From: Niabella aurantiaca DSM 17617
Lineage (GTDB): Bacteria; Bacteroidota; Bacteroidia; Chitinophagales; Chitinophagaceae
Assembly: GCF_000374125.1 (NCBI RefSeq)
Contig: NZ_KB893631.1
Location: 53,003-117,002 of the forward strand
DNA length: 64,000 nucleotides
Direction: 5' to 3'
The notes beneath the pieces were generated by a model. It had not been told where the DNA came from and made no database searches. It saw only the letters and a list, made by a program, of their open reading frames with translations. Positions 27,002 to 40,067 of the stretch are shown one piece after another; positions within the stretch are counted from its first letter, which is position 1; every line of letters begins with the position of its first letter. Both the position numbers and the translations under genes were made by a program.

Positions 27002-27340
27002 CTACTTAGCCGGGGTAGCGGTTCCTTTGTTCAATTGATTGGTCCAGTCCATGCTGATGGCAGACTTTTCAATTTTGATATAGTTCCCGGGGCTTACCTC
27101 AATGCTCAGCGTTCCATCTTCGTTTACCTGGCTGATCTTACCATGAATACCGGCGATGGTTACGATCTTATCACCCTTTTGCAGGTCTTCAATGAACTTT
27201 TTCTGGTTTTTTGCTCTTTTAGACTGCGGACGGATAAAGAACAACCAGAAAACGATGATCATTCCAAACATGAAGATCATGGTTGTCATAGATCCAAAAG
27301 GGCCGGGCGAAGCTTGCGCCTGCAATAATACATTTGTCAT
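27002..27340 (-). CDS. yajC: Preprotein translocase subunit YajC
   Basis: This 112-residue inner membrane protein has one transmembrane helix (MIFMFGMIIVFWLFFIRPQ) followed by the YajC signature QSKRAKNQKKFIEDLQKGDKIVTIAGIHGKI. YajC associates with SecDF and the Sec translocase. It is 19 bp downstream of the DUF1573 gene in the nusB operon. Confidence 0.95.
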   Translation of the reverse strand: MTNVLLQAQASPGPFGSMTTMIFMFGMIIVFWLFFIRPQSKRAKNQKKFIEDLQKGDKIVTIAGIHGKISQVNEDGTLSIEVSPGNYIKIEKSAISMDWTNQLNKGTATPAK

Positions 27341-27359
27341 TTCTATTTTACGCGTTTGA

Positions 27360-27818
27360 TTAATTGACTACTTCTACTCTAAAATTAAGAACGGTTTCAG
27401 TGAAGGGTTTCGTATTGGCGCGCACCGTCATATTTTTGTTATGGGCGCCTTCGGCCTGACCTTCGCTGTTGAATTTGGCCACTACTTTTCCTTCTTCACC
27501 GGGCATAATGGGCTCTTCAGGCTTTTCACCAACCGTACATCCGCAACCGGGGCTTACAGAGGCGATGACCAGCGGCTTGGTGCCGGTGTTCTTTACAACG
27601 AACGGAATCTCAACGATCTGACCTTTCTTTACTTTGCCAATATCCTTAAATGTGGAATCTACCCAGACAACTGTCGTAAAGTTTGCAGAATCTGTTAATG
27701 CCTTTTCCTTTTGTGCCACTGTAATACTGTCGCCGGAAGCAGCATCGCCCTTTCCGGATGTGTTCTTACAAGCAATAAGCGTTGCGGCTGCAACAAAAAT
27801 GAGTAACCCCTTTTTCAT
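27360..27818 (-). CDS. DUF1573 lipoprotein
   Basis: This 152-residue lipoprotein has lipobox LIACKN (Cys about residue 17). The mature part is a single Ig-like/ASH-type domain with the DUF1573 pattern: FKDIGKVKKGQIVEIPFVVKNTGTKPLVIASVSPGCGCTV and MPGEEGKVVAKFNSEGQ. The function is unknown. The gene keeps its place between nusB and yajC in this phylum, with 20 bp to yajC. Confidence 0.9.
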   Translation of the reverse strand: MKKGLLIFVAAATLIACKNTSGKGDAASGDSITVAQKEKALTDSANFTTVVWVDSTFKDIGKVKKGQIVEIPFVVKNTGTKPLVIASVSPGCGCTVGEKPEEPIMPGEEGKVVAKFNSEGQAEGAHNKNMTVRANTKPFTETVLNFRVEVVN

Positions 27819-27972
27819 TTATATCAATTTTTTTTGAAAGTGCAAACTTAGTCCAAAATCGGCACGGGTGTATCACAAATCCCTGTTTTTATTGGCCGTT
27901 CCCCGTTGATTTACATCGCCGCAGCAAAAAAGTTTAAAATTTCTCAAAAATACGCGCTGTTTCCGCCGGCAC

Positions 27973-28902
27973 TCAGGCCTTCTTGTAATCCGTTTTCTTT
28001 AAACGTCCTTCCTGCATCAGCTCTTTATGGATATTATCCAGGATACCGTTTACAAAATGCCCGCTCTGGGCAGTGCTGTATTCCTTGGCAAGATCGATGT
28101 ATTCGTTGATCGTAACTTTTGGCGGGATGGTTTCAAAATACAGGAACTCCGCCACGCCCATTTTCATGATCACCATATCCAGCAAAGCGATCCGCTCCGG
28201 ATCCCAGTTCTTCAGCTTCGGTGTGATCAATTCCAGCAGATAATCGTTCTTATCGATAACAGTAGTCAGAAGGTTATGGGCAAAACGGGCTTTGTCTGCG
28301 CTTACGATTTCCTGGAACTTTGCAGATCCAGGCTTGTGCAGATAGGTTTGCAGCAGTTGCACCACCATTTCCCCATCATCGCTCCAGTTGGAGAACAGCT
28401 CTTCAATGTGATTGATAAAATCCTCATTTCCGAGCATATAGTCGTTCAGGATAAATTCGAAGATCTTCCGGTCTTCCTGTTTACTTTGCTGATTTATTGA
28501 TATATAGTGATGATATTCAGAGGTTTTTATCAGTTGATTGTAAATTTTCTTTACAAGCTCCTCATCCAGTGATCCTTCCGGCTTTTCCTTTTTCAGCTGT
28601 TCCTCCAGCTGCTTGTCTTCAAGGATCTGCCAAAGCAGGCCGCTGCCGGCCAGTTTGGTATTTACATTCAGGTCGTTGGCAGAGGGAATGTATTTGCTGG
28701 CCCGTTTGTGTGCGTCCTTTTCTGCATAGCGGGCAATTTGGGTCATAAAGTAGATCAGGTACACGAACAGGCTGCGGGTTTGACTGAAATGCTGGTCTAA
28801 TATTTTTGAAGGATGGGGTACTTTGCTGGTCTGTTCGGTTTCCGCACTGCACGCATAAAGGGTTTGCATCACCTTAACCCTGATATTTCTTCTGCTAATC
28901 AT
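27973..28902 (-). CDS. nusB: Transcription antitermination factor NusB, long Bacteroidota form
   Basis: This 309-residue protein starts with MISRRNIRVKVMQTLYAC, the conserved NusB beginning. The C-terminal 130 residues carry the NusB core (ITPKLKNWDPERIALLDMVIMKMGVAEFLYF, IPPKVTINEYIDLAKEYSTAQSGHFVNGILD). The long inserted helical middle is normal for Bacteroidota but not for E. coli (139 residues). NusB with NusE binds boxA RNA during rRNA antitermination. It is the first gene of the yajC operon, divergent from groES. Confidence 0.95.
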   Translation of the reverse strand: MISRRNIRVKVMQTLYACSAETEQTSKVPHPSKILDQHFSQTRSLFVYLIYFMTQIARYAEKDAHKRASKYIPSANDLNVNTKLAGSGLLWQILEDKQLEEQLKKEKPEGSLDEELVKKIYNQLIKTSEYHHYISINQQSKQEDRKIFEFILNDYMLGNEDFINHIEELFSNWSDDGEMVVQLLQTYLHKPGSAKFQEIVSADKARFAHNLLTTVIDKNDYLLELITPKLKNWDPERIALLDMVIMKMGVAEFLYFETIPPKVTINEYIDLAKEYSTAQSGHFVNGILDNIHKELMQEGRLKKTDYKKA

Positions 28903-29172
28903 TGATTGAATGAACTCTTTTTGGGGCTGCGAAGATAGTTGATTTATACTTTATTGAAGAAAAAACCGCAGCTTAAAAAGATTTATAGCCGTTCCGGTAA
29001 AGTGCTATTTTGACAGGAATGGAAATCAATAACGGCCTATTTCCCAAAATATCGGGGTTGAAACTGAAAAAATTGCATTTTAGAATGGGATGGCATACTA
29101 TTTATGCTACATTAGCAGCCCAAAAATTACATTTTGGCACTTTAAATTAAAATTTTAAAAAACAGTACGATT

Positions 29173-29454
29173 ATGGCTAAAAAAACAACTGTTACCCCTT
29201 TGCACGACCGGGTAATTGTAAAACCAGCAGCAGCAGAAGAAAAAACAGCAGGCGGCATCATTATTCCTGATACTGCTAAAGAAAAACCCCAGCGCGGTAC
29301 TGTAGTGGCCGCGGGTCCTGGCAAAAAGGACGAACCTGTAACAGTAAAACCCGGCGACACCGTATTATATGGTAAATATGCCGGTACCGAGATCCAGATC
29401 GGTGGTGAAGATCTTTTAATTATGAGAGAAAGCGATATCCTGGCGATTGTATAA
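29173..29454 (+). CDS. groES: Co-chaperonin GroES
   Basis: This 93-residue protein forms the seven-membered lid of the GroEL cage. Signatures are LHDRVIVKP, the mobile-loop region [18 protein letters not shown], and [28 protein letters not shown] at the C terminus. It is followed by groEL after 140 bp. I see no CIRCE inverted repeat upstream, so HrcA control is not indicated. Confidence 0.97.
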   Translation: MAKKTTVTPLHDRVIVKPAAAEEKTAGGIIIPDTAKEKPQRGTVVAAGPGKKDEPVTVKPGDTVLYGKYAGTEIQIGGEDLLIMRESDILAIV

Positions 29455-29519
29455 TTAATGTGTAAATGTGCTGGTGTGAAAAATAGGAAAATTAACACAT
29501 CAGTCATGCAAGATCCTAA

Positions 29520-31235
<1,716 letters not shown>

Positions 31236-31280
31236 TAGTGAATAGTTAATGGTCAATAGTTCATAGATTGGCCGTTCAAT

Positions 31281-31316
31281 AAAAGATCCTGCTTCAAAAG
31301 AGGCGGGATCTTTTTT
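31281..31316 (+). terminator. Intrinsic terminator of groES-groEL
   Basis: A 15-bp stem with two G-U type mismatches (31281-31295 with 31300-31314) and an AAAA loop, followed by T residues, 46 bp after the groEL stop. Confidence 0.88.
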
Positions 31317-31492
31317 ATGGGCTTTTGACCGCAGTGCAGGGCCGGGCAGCGGTTCCGGCTATCCGCTAAACCTCCGTTGCACTCCGGTGCTGCTGCTATC
31401 CGGCAGCCCGTCGGCACCCGGAACATGTATGGCGCAGGGCCTCTTTCCCCAACTTTTAAACCCATAAACTTTTAAACCTTTAAACTTTACGC

Positions 31493-31500
31493 TACCTTTG
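31493..31500 (+). promoter_or_regulatory. Bacteroidota -7 promoter box of the ABC-F gene
   Basis: TACCTTTG, a full consensus match, lies 37 bp before the ABC-F ATG at 31538. The upstream 40 bp consist of repeated short AACTTTTAAAC-like units with no perfect -33 TTTG. Confidence 0.5.
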
Positions 31501-31513
31501 CACCACTTTTTGA

Positions 31514-33163
<1,650 letters not shown>

Positions 33164-33412
33164 GCATTCCTGAAACGATGGGATGTCTCCAATGTACTAT
33201 TGAGCCGGGAAGGCGGTAACCGGAAGCAATTTTAAACAAGCTTTTCTGCCATCCCGGCTATTGATTTACCTCCGGTTTCTGAAGCAAACCCATAAACCGG
33301 CTGCCGTTCATAAAAAATTCTGTAGTATTTGAAGTAACAACCTTTTCTTTGCCGGAATTTAAGTATTGCTGAAGCGGAGCCCGCTTTAAAAACAACCGAT
33401 AAATTTAATAAA

Positions 33413-34609
33413 ATGCGTAGAAAGTTTTTCTTAACGGCTGTGCTGTCCGTAACCGTTGCCGGCGGCAGCTGGCTGCATGCCCAGGATGACCTGATCAAAA
33501 AGATCAGCGGCAACAGCAGCGACAGCACCGGTTTCCGGTTCACCAACATCATCAATCTTGCAGTAACACCGGTAGAGAACCAGGGGTCTTCCGGCACCTG
33601 CTGGAGTTATTCTACCAATTCATTCCTGGAGTCGGAAATGATTAAGGCCGGAAAAAAGCCGGTACCCCTTGCGAAGATCTATACCGCCCGTAAATCATAT
33701 GAGGACAAGGCCGCCAATTATGTAAAAATGAACGGAGCCGTAAGCTGGGGCGATGGGGGAGAACCACATGATGTGATCAATATGTACGCCAAATACGGCA
33801 TCGTGCCCGAGGAAGCTTATACCGGCTTGCTGAACGACGCCAAAACCAATAATTTCAGCGAGATGCAGGCTGTGTTAAAAGCCATCCTGGATGCGGTGAT
33901 CAAAAATCCCGCAGGCGTACTTTCCCCCAACTGGAAAAAGGCTTTTTCGGCTACCCTGGATGCCTACCTGGGAGCAGTACCTCCAATGTTCACCTATCAG
34001 CACAAAAGCTACACCCCGCAAAGCTTTGCAAAAGAAGTGGTGGGACTCGATCCCAATAATTACATCGAGTTCATTTCGCAAAACAATACACCCTACTGGC
34101 AAAAAGCCATGATGATGGTACCGGACAACTGGGCCTTCCAGTGGGATTACAATATTCCACCCACAGCCATCACCGATGTCATCGACCATGCTTTAAAGAA
34201 CGGCTATACGGTTGCGTGGGGCACCGATGTTTCCGAGCCCTATTTCAGCTGGCCCAACGGGGTGGCATTTGTACCGCAAAACCCCACCTCGTATATAAAG
34301 AAGATTTCAGATGCCCAAAAGAAAGAGCTGTTCAACGGTCCCAAACCGGAGCCCGAGATCACACCGGAGCTGCGGCAGATCGGCATCGAGAACAGCCAGA
34401 CCTCCGATGATCATGGCATGCACATCGTAGGACTTGCAAAAGATCAGAACGGAAAGGAATACTATATTGTCAAAAACTCCTGGGGTACCGGTAACGATTA
34501 TAAAGGTTACCTGCATGTGACCAAGGCTTATGTACGGTTTAAAACCACCAGCATCCTGGTGAATAAAAACGCCGTGCCTCCCGCAGTTGCCTCAAAGATC
34601 ACCATGTAA
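33413..34609 (+). CDS. Secreted C1-family (papain-like / bleomycin hydrolase-like) cysteine peptidase
   Basis: This 398-residue protein has a signal peptide (about residues 1-23, ending LHAQ). The active-site Cys is at about residue 63 in QGSSGTCWSYSTNSFLESE. The catalytic His lies in DDHGMHIVGLAKD (about residue 332) and the Asn in YIVKNSWGTGND (about residue 353). The gap of about 270 residues between Cys and His is larger than in papain and matches PepC/bleomycin hydrolase-type enzymes, here in an exported form. The substrate is unknown, perhaps peptides in the periplasm or outside the cell. The gene is monocistronic with a terminator downstream. Confidence 0.9.
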   Translation: MRRKFFLTAVLSVTVAGGSWLHAQDDLIKKISGNSSDSTGFRFTNIINLAVTPVENQGSSGTCWSYSTNSFLESEMIKAGKKPVPLAKIYTARKSYEDKAANYVKMNGAVSWGDGGEPHDVINMYAKYGIVPEEAYTGLLNDAKTNNFSEMQAVLKAILDAVIKNPAGVLSPNWKKAFSATLDAYLGAVPPMFTYQHKSYTPQSFAKEVVGLDPNNYIEFISQNNTPYWQKAMMMVPDNWAFQWDYNIPPTAITDVIDHALKNGYTVAWGTDVSEPYFSWPNGVAFVPQNPTSYIKKISDAQKKELFNGPKPEPEITPELRQIGIENSQTSDDHGMHIVGLAKDQNGKEYYIVKNSWGTGNDYKGYLHVTKAYVRFKTTSILVNKNAVPPAVASKITM

Positions 34610-35000
34610 CCGGTAACGGGTGGTCGTAAAAGCTATACCCGGCGCAGTTTATACGAAAGTGAATTATAATTTAGGCCGATACGTTTCCGTATAATGCCGA
34701 TGTGATAGCCGTTTAGGCCAATCGAACGGGTCTGCTACGGATATCCAATCGGTATAAGAAGCCCGTACCCGGCCTGGCTACGGGCTTTTTCATAAAGAGG
34801 GGGGGCGCCTGGTTGTTTGGATTTTCTCCAGTCAGAAAGATCTTATGGACCCGGAAAACCAAAAGATGACCATATATCGCAGAGGTATCTTATATTGCGG
34901 TAACGATTGCTATGCCCGGTTCTTCGCACCTGCCCGGTAGCCGGCAGATCGGTACCAATGGTTGTGCCGGCAAATAGCGGGTCTGTATAAAATCAACAAT
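34610..35000. other. Intergenic region after the C1 peptidase
   Basis: Apart from the terminator at 34761-34790, nothing recognisable is seen. The stretch between 34620 and 34750 contains short degenerate ATA/CGG-rich sequence without open frames of interest. Confidence 0.4.
34761..34790 (+). terminator. Intrinsic terminator of the C1 peptidase gene
   Basis: GCCCGTA (34761-34767) pairs with TACGGGC (34779-34785) around an 11-base loop and is followed by five T residues. It is about 150 bp after the stop codon. Confidence 0.8.
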
Positions 35001-36041
35001 ATGTTTTGTCGTCCATTTTCCTGCCTGATAACCTTTACCGTAATATTCCTGGTTACCGGCTGTGCCGTGCGGCCACGGGTAACCGTAGGGCAGCCGAAGC
35101 CGCCCTTTAAAATAAGGGTGATCGCTCAAAGCAGGGAAGTGGTCCTGCGGCAAACCTTTCCCTGGGAGCAGCAGATGATGGGATATTTTAAAGTATTGAA
35201 GCCCTCCCGGGGTCATTGGCAAATGTGGTATTCCGGCTGGGACGTTCATCGTAAGGATGATTATTCCGGCTATCTTTTATATGCCGAATCAAAGGATGGC
35301 CGCAACTGGCAAAAGCGGCTGCCCGGAAGTGCTAAAAACATACTGCGGGGCACCGGTCATCCGCAAAGAGACGGCATCGTGGAGCAGGATGTTTTCATTG
35401 TTCCGGGCACAGCTCATCCCTACAAAATGATTTACACGGCAAGAGACCCCGAAGACGACAATAAAGAGAAAACATATGTTGAGGAGTCTGCGGACGGGAT
35501 CCATTGGCAGCACCGGAAGGTATTGTGGAACCGCAAGCACGATTCGCAATTCTCCGTAATACAAAAGGACAACCGGTTCTATATCTATCTACGCTATTGG
35601 ACCACGGTGAAGAATAGACGTTACCGGACCATTGGCCGCGCAGTCACCGACCAGGACTGGAATGTGATCGAAGAACCGGTGAATATTTTTACGGCGGATC
35701 CCAACAGTGATTTTCCGCATCTCTATAACCCCGCGGCCAGTAATATTACTTCCGATCTGGACCTGCTTTTTCCAACCTTTTTTAATGAAGCTACCAATAA
35801 AGTACGCATCGGTGTTTTATATACGTACCGGGAACGCCCTTTTTTTACCAGTCTGGACCTGACCGGTCAGCTGCTGGAAAAAGAAAAGAACAATTGGGCG
35901 ATCGTATGCCCCGGCCTCATACCGGCAGGAAAACATACTTACTGGCTGTACTATTACGCGACCAATATGGTGCACAGCGACTATGACAAATCCGGTAGAA
36001 ATTTCAGTTATTACCGGATAAAAATAAAGATCATCCCATAA
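35001..36041 (+). CDS. Beta-propeller glycosidase-like lipoprotein (GH43/32-type fold)
   Basis: This 346-residue lipoprotein has its lipobox at TGC (Cys 21), chosen with start ATG 35001; the open frame 13 codons upstream is unlikely. The mature part has repeated propeller-blade motifs: WQMWYSGWDVHRKDDYSGYLLYAESKDGRNW, YKMIYTARDPEDD, YVEESADGIHWQHRKVLWNR and YWLYYYAT. These resemble the five-bladed propellers of GH32/43/62/68/130-like proteins. A conserved catalytic triad cannot be verified, so it may be an enzyme or a binding protein. It lies upstream of three Gfo/Idh/MocA oxidoreductases, which suggests a joint role in sugar breakdown, though a 287-bp gap separates them. Confidence 0.65.
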   Translation: MFCRPFSCLITFTVIFLVTGCAVRPRVTVGQPKPPFKIRVIAQSREVVLRQTFPWEQQMMGYFKVLKPSRGHWQMWYSGWDVHRKDDYSGYLLYAESKDGRNWQKRLPGSAKNILRGTGHPQRDGIVEQDVFIVPGTAHPYKMIYTARDPEDDNKEKTYVEESADGIHWQHRKVLWNRKHDSQFSVIQKDNRFYIYLRYWTTVKNRRYRTIGRAVTDQDWNVIEEPVNIFTADPNSDFPHLYNPAASNITSDLDLLFPTFFNEATNKVRIGVLYTYRERPFFTSLDLTGQLLEKEKNNWAIVCPGLIPAGKHTYWLYYYATNMVHSDYDKSGRNFSYYRIKIKIIP

Positions 36042-36328
36042 CCGGCCGGTAGTCAAAAATGCAGTACGGATGCGGTGTTCCCGGCACAAGCGCCCCTTCT
36101 CCCGCCGCCGCTACAGAGCCCTCAGGAGTACAAGTTTTGTTTTTCATTTTATTTTTCAATATTTTCGGTAACGTAACCGGAAATAATAGCGGAGGTGGTC
36201 CGGCAATTCGATACCTTTAGGAGTGCCCCGGATATTGAACGATTGTATTGCAGTAATGGCCGCTACCGTACAGGTGCCCGCTAAGCATCCGGAATTTTTC
36301 AACCAGACAGATATGTAAAACAGATAAA

Positions 36329-37531
36329 ATGAGTAAACGATTTTCACGCCGCGATTTTTTGAAACAAAGTTCGGTAGCCGTTGCGGGCTACTCTATGGGA
36401 GCCGCTGCATTTGCCCCCCGGTTGGGTAAAGAGGGGGTACGGATAGGATTGATAGGGGTAGGGCAAAGAGGGCTCGGACTTGCGGGCACACTTCAAAAAA
36501 TAAAGACCGCCCAACTGGTGGCCTGCTGCGATATTGATGAAGCCCATTTGCAGGCGGGTATGAAACGGGCAGTACCCGGTGCCCGCTCTTATAAGGACCA
36601 CAAAGCATTGCTGGACGACAAGAATATAGAAGCCGTCATCATTGCCACACCCCTGTACCTGCACCATTCCATGGCAATGGATGCCATCAGCGCCGGCAAG
36701 CACGTCTATGTAGAAAAGACCATGACCTACAATATTGAACAGGCATTGTCGCTGGCGCGCATTATGAAACAGCATCCCCGTCAGGTATTGCAGGTAGGGC
36801 ATCAGTACCGTTATTATGAAATGTACCCGAAGATCAAAAAGCTGCTGGCCGAAGGTATGATCGGTACCGTAACCCATTTTGAATCGCAGTATAACCGCAA
36901 CAACAACTGGCGCCGGCCGGTGGAAGGCGGCCGCAGTGAAAAAGCCGTGAACTGGCGGATGTATAAAGAGTATTCCGGCGGGTTGCTTGCCGAACTGGCG
37001 GCCCACCAGATCGATCTGGTGAACCTGCTCACCGGCGCTGCCCCGGAGAGCGTGGTGGCCATGGGGGGCATTAATTTCTGGAAGGATGGCCGCACTACCT
37101 ATGATAATATTCAGGCCGTCTACGCCTATCCCAACGGGGTGCGCTCGCTTGTAGGGTCGGTCCTGAGCAATGAATTTGTAGGATACCGTTTGCGCATCTT
37201 TGGTTCCAAAGGCACTTTTGAGCTGGGTCGGGATACCGCTATGTTCTATACAGAAAACCGGGTACGGACCTATGCCACTGTAGATGGGGTTACCGGTGCT
37301 ACCAAAGAGGCGCTTCAGCAGGGCAAGGGAATTTATGTATATAAGGACGAGAAAAAAATAGAACCTACTTTTTTTGCCCTGAGCGGGTTTGCCGACTCCA
37401 TTATCAATGGAACACCGGTGGCCAGCAATGTTCATACAGGAAAAGATGTGGCCATCGCCGTGCATATGGGCAATATTGCGGCGGAAACAGGCCAGTTGCA
37501 GCGCTGGCAACCGGAGTACTCGGCCATATAA
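36329..37531 (+). CDS. Tat-exported Gfo/Idh/MocA family oxidoreductase (first copy)
   Basis: This 400-residue protein starts MSKRFSRRDFLKQSS, a clear twin-arginine signal (SRRDFLK). The Rossmann domain has GLIGVGQRGLGLAG (about residues 39-52), then VIIATPLYLHHSMAMDAISAGKHVYVEKT, the family motif with E-K-T in place of the usual E-K-P. A C-terminal alpha/beta domain follows. These enzymes oxidise or epimerise sugars with NAD(P). Export by Tat with the cofactor bound is typical in Bacteroidota. It leads a run of three related genes at 23- and 5-bp spacing, probably one operon. Substrate unknown. Confidence 0.9.
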   Translation: MSKRFSRRDFLKQSSVAVAGYSMGAAAFAPRLGKEGVRIGLIGVGQRGLGLAGTLQKIKTAQLVACCDIDEAHLQAGMKRAVPGARSYKDHKALLDDKNIEAVIIATPLYLHHSMAMDAISAGKHVYVEKTMTYNIEQALSLARIMKQHPRQVLQVGHQYRYYEMYPKIKKLLAEGMIGTVTHFESQYNRNNNWRRPVEGGRSEKAVNWRMYKEYSGGLLAELAAHQIDLVNLLTGAAPESVVAMGGINFWKDGRTTYDNIQAVYAYPNGVRSLVGSVLSNEFVGYRLRIFGSKGTFELGRDTAMFYTENRVRTYATVDGVTGATKEALQQGKGIYVYKDEKKIEPTFFALSGFADSIINGTPVASNVHTGKDVAIAVHMGNIAAETGQLQRWQPEYSAI

Positions 37532-37554
37532 AAGGATCTTAAACAAACGATAAA

Positions 37555-38589
37555 ATGCTCAAACAACAAACGATGGACCGGAAACAATTTCTGCGTCTTT
37601 CTGCGCTTGCCGGTATCGGGCTGGGTATTCCGGGCCATGCCACTGCAATGCAGCACCAACCTTTATTGGATGGCAAGCGGATCGGGATCATCGGGCTGGA
37701 CACGTCGCATGCAGTGGCTTTCGTAAAATCGCTGAACGGGAATGATCCGGATCCGGCCTTTAAAGGCTACCGGGTTGCGGCGGCCTATCCCCGGGGAAGC
37801 AAAGACATTCCCAGCAGTATAAAACGCATACCCGGCTATACAACCGAAGTTCAGAAATACGGAGTTGCCATTACCACATCCATTACTGATCTTTTGTCAA
37901 AGACAGATGTCGTCTGCCTGGAAACCAATGACGGGCGGCTGCACCTGGAGCAGGCATTGCCCGTGCTGCAAGCGGGCAAACCGCTTTTTATAGATAAACC
38001 CATGACCGCTTCCCTGAAAGATGCCGTTGCTATTTTTAAAGCCGCGGAGCAATACGGCGCTCCCGTATTTTCCAGTTCTTCGCTCCGGTACATAACCGGC
38101 ATGGATGAGATCCTCAGGGGCGATTACGGCAAGGTGACCGGCGCACAAACATACAGCCCGGCAACCCTGGAAAAAACGCATCCGGATCTGTTCTGGTATG
38201 GCATACACGGCGTGGAGATCCTTTTTACCGCGATGGGCCCCGGTTGCCAATCCGTAGTAAGAGCACATACACCGGAAACCGACGTGGTGGTAGGCACCTG
38301 GAACGACGGGCGCGTTGGCAGCTTCAGGGGAACGCGGAGCGGAAATCCGGATTATGGCGGAACGGTTTTTACAGAGAAAAAGACGGCAATGCTGGGCCGG
38401 TTCAAAGGATATGACCCGTTGTTAAAAGAGATCATCCGTTTTTTTGAAACGAGGCAATCGCCGGTGGCCTCCCGCGATACGCTGGACATCCTGGCTTTTA
38501 TGGAAGCCGCTGATGAAAGCAAACGGAAAAACGGCGCGCCGGTTACACTGGAATCCGTTTATAAAAAAGCCAACTATAAAACCCGATAA
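37555..38589 (+). CDS. Gfo/Idh/MocA family oxidoreductase (second copy)
   Basis: This 344-residue protein has an N-terminal hydrophobic stretch MDRKQFLRLSALAGIGLGIPG. It looks like a Tat signal but has a single R-K pair, so Tat export is less certain; starts at 37555 and 37573 are both possible. The Rossmann domain includes IGIIGLDTSHAVAF in place of the usual GxGxxG, then VCLETNDGRLHLEQALPVLQAGKPLFIDKP with the catalytic-type D-K-P variant. GIHGVEILFTAMGPG is present in the C-terminal part. The unusual nucleotide-binding loop means cofactor use is unproven. It is the middle gene of the operon. Confidence 0.85.
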   Translation: MLKQQTMDRKQFLRLSALAGIGLGIPGHATAMQHQPLLDGKRIGIIGLDTSHAVAFVKSLNGNDPDPAFKGYRVAAAYPRGSKDIPSSIKRIPGYTTEVQKYGVAITTSITDLLSKTDVVCLETNDGRLHLEQALPVLQAGKPLFIDKPMTASLKDAVAIFKAAEQYGAPVFSSSSLRYITGMDEILRGDYGKVTGAQTYSPATLEKTHPDLFWYGIHGVEILFTAMGPGCQSVVRAHTPETDVVVGTWNDGRVGSFRGTRSGNPDYGGTVFTEKKTAMLGRFKGYDPLLKEIIRFFETRQSPVASRDTLDILAFMEAADESKRKNGAPVTLESVYKKANYKTR

Positions 38590-38594
38590 AGAAC

Positions 38595-39950
38595 ATGACC
38601 ATGATAAAAAAAACCTCACGCAGAAATTTTATTAAAGCCTCAACATTCAGCGCCGCAGCGCTCACTGTGGGCGGCGTGCTGCCCGGGTTCAGCGCCCGCA
38701 GCTACCGCAACATTGCCGGTGCCAATGAACGGATCCTGGTAGGTATGGTAGGGGTCAACAACAGGGGCTCCGCGCTGGCCGGAACTTTTGCAGCACTTAA
38801 ACAATGCCAGATCAATTATATATCGGATACCGATAGCCGCGCTCTGGCCCGGTGCGTGGATAAGGTAGCCAGATTACAGTCTGCCGCCCCCCGGGCACAG
38901 CCGGATTTCCGGAAGGTATTGGAGCAGCAGGATGTAGATGTGATGGTGATCGCCACTCCCGATCACTGGCATGCCCCTGCCGCCTTGCTGGCATTGCAGG
39001 CAGGCAAGCACGTGTATCTCGAAAAACCCTGTAGTCATAACCCCAAAGAAGGGGAAATGCTGATCGCATCGGTAAAAAAGCACAAACGCCTCATCCAGAT
39101 GGGCAACCAGCGCCGGTCATGGCCCAATGTTATGGAAGCCATCCGTGAACTGCACAGCGGCATCATCGGCAAAACATATTTTGCGCGTACCTGGTATGCC
39201 AACAGCCGCAAACCCATTGGCACCGGTAAGCCGGCTCCGGTACCTGAATGGCTGAACTATGATCTCTGGCAGGGACCGGCTCCCCGCAAACCCTATATAG
39301 ACAACCGCATCCATTACAACTGGCATTGGTTCTGGCACTGGGGTACCGGCGAGGCCCTCAACAATGGTACACATATGGTAGACCTTGCGCGCTGGGGATT
39401 GCAGGTCGACTATCCGACCAAGGTTACTTCAACCGGCGGGCGCTATTTCTTTACAGACGACTGGCAAACCCCCGATACACAAACCATCGGCCTGGAGTTT
39501 GGCAATAAATGCGCCATTACCTGGGAGGGGCGCAGCGCCAATGGCCGCCACTCGGAAGGTTCTTCCGTAGGCGTGGTATTCTTTGGAGAAAAAGGAACTC
39601 TCCAAATCAACAGCGATGACGGCTACCAGGTCTACAGCCTGGATAACAAGCGGGTAAAGGATGTGAAAAGCAAGGTGACCGTCAATGCTACGGACACTTC
39701 CAACCCGGCCGGCATTTTAGACGGGCTGCATGTGCAGAACCTGTTTGACGGTATTAAAAAAGGCACAGCATTGAACTCCGATATCGAAAGCGGTTATATC
39801 AGCACGTTGCTGGTACAGCTGGGTAATATTGCTCAGCGTACATCCGGCGTATTGAACACCAATCCACAGAACGGGCACATTCTCAATAATGCTGCTGCGG
39901 AAAAATTATGGGGCCGTACCTATGAAAAAGGGTGGGAGCCTGCCGTGTAA
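38595..39950 (+). CDS. Tat-exported Gfo/Idh/MocA family oxidoreductase (third copy)
   Basis: This 451-residue protein starts with MTMIKKTSRRNFIKAS, a twin-arginine signal (SRRNFIK). The NAD(P)-binding part has VGMVGVNNRGSALAG, followed by VIATPDHWHAPAALLALQAGKHVYLEKPCSHNPKEGEML, in which E-K-P carries the catalytic lysine. The C-terminal domain includes NWHWFWHWGTGEALNNGTHMVDLARWGLQV, a motif of the large Bacteroidota subgroup. The start may be 38595 or 38601. It directly follows the second copy (5 bp), so they act in the same pathway, probably on a sugar or glycoside. Confidence 0.9.
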   Translation: MTMIKKTSRRNFIKASTFSAAALTVGGVLPGFSARSYRNIAGANERILVGMVGVNNRGSALAGTFAALKQCQINYISDTDSRALARCVDKVARLQSAAPRAQPDFRKVLEQQDVDVMVIATPDHWHAPAALLALQAGKHVYLEKPCSHNPKEGEMLIASVKKHKRLIQMGNQRRSWPNVMEAIRELHSGIIGKTYFARTWYANSRKPIGTGKPAPVPEWLNYDLWQGPAPRKPYIDNRIHYNWHWFWHWGTGEALNNGTHMVDLARWGLQVDYPTKVTSTGGRYFFTDDWQTPDTQTIGLEFGNKCAITWEGRSANGRHSEGSSVGVVFFGEKGTLQINSDDGYQVYSLDNKRVKDVKSKVTVNATDTSNPAGILDGLHVQNLFDGIKKGTALNSDIESGYISTLLVQLGNIAQRTSGVLNTNPQNGHILNNAAAEKLWGRTYEKGWEPAV

Positions 39951-40067
39951 TCATGTAGGCCTTTCAGTGACGGATGAAGGCCGCAGGCGGGGAACCTTGA
40001 CATTGATCATGCCAATCGGGTAGAATGCTGTATCTTGGCCTTCAAGAACCATTGTAAAAAGGCGGAT

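Noticed and set aside
28903..29172. Possible CIRCE element before groES
   Set aside because: The region has a TTTGGCAC-like stretch but no inverted TTAGCACTC/GAGTGCTAA repeat.
36344..37546. 400-codon minus-strand frame
   Set aside because: It is a long shadow of the first Gfo/Idh/MocA gene, whose Tat signal, Rossmann motif and catalytic motif are clear on the plus strand.
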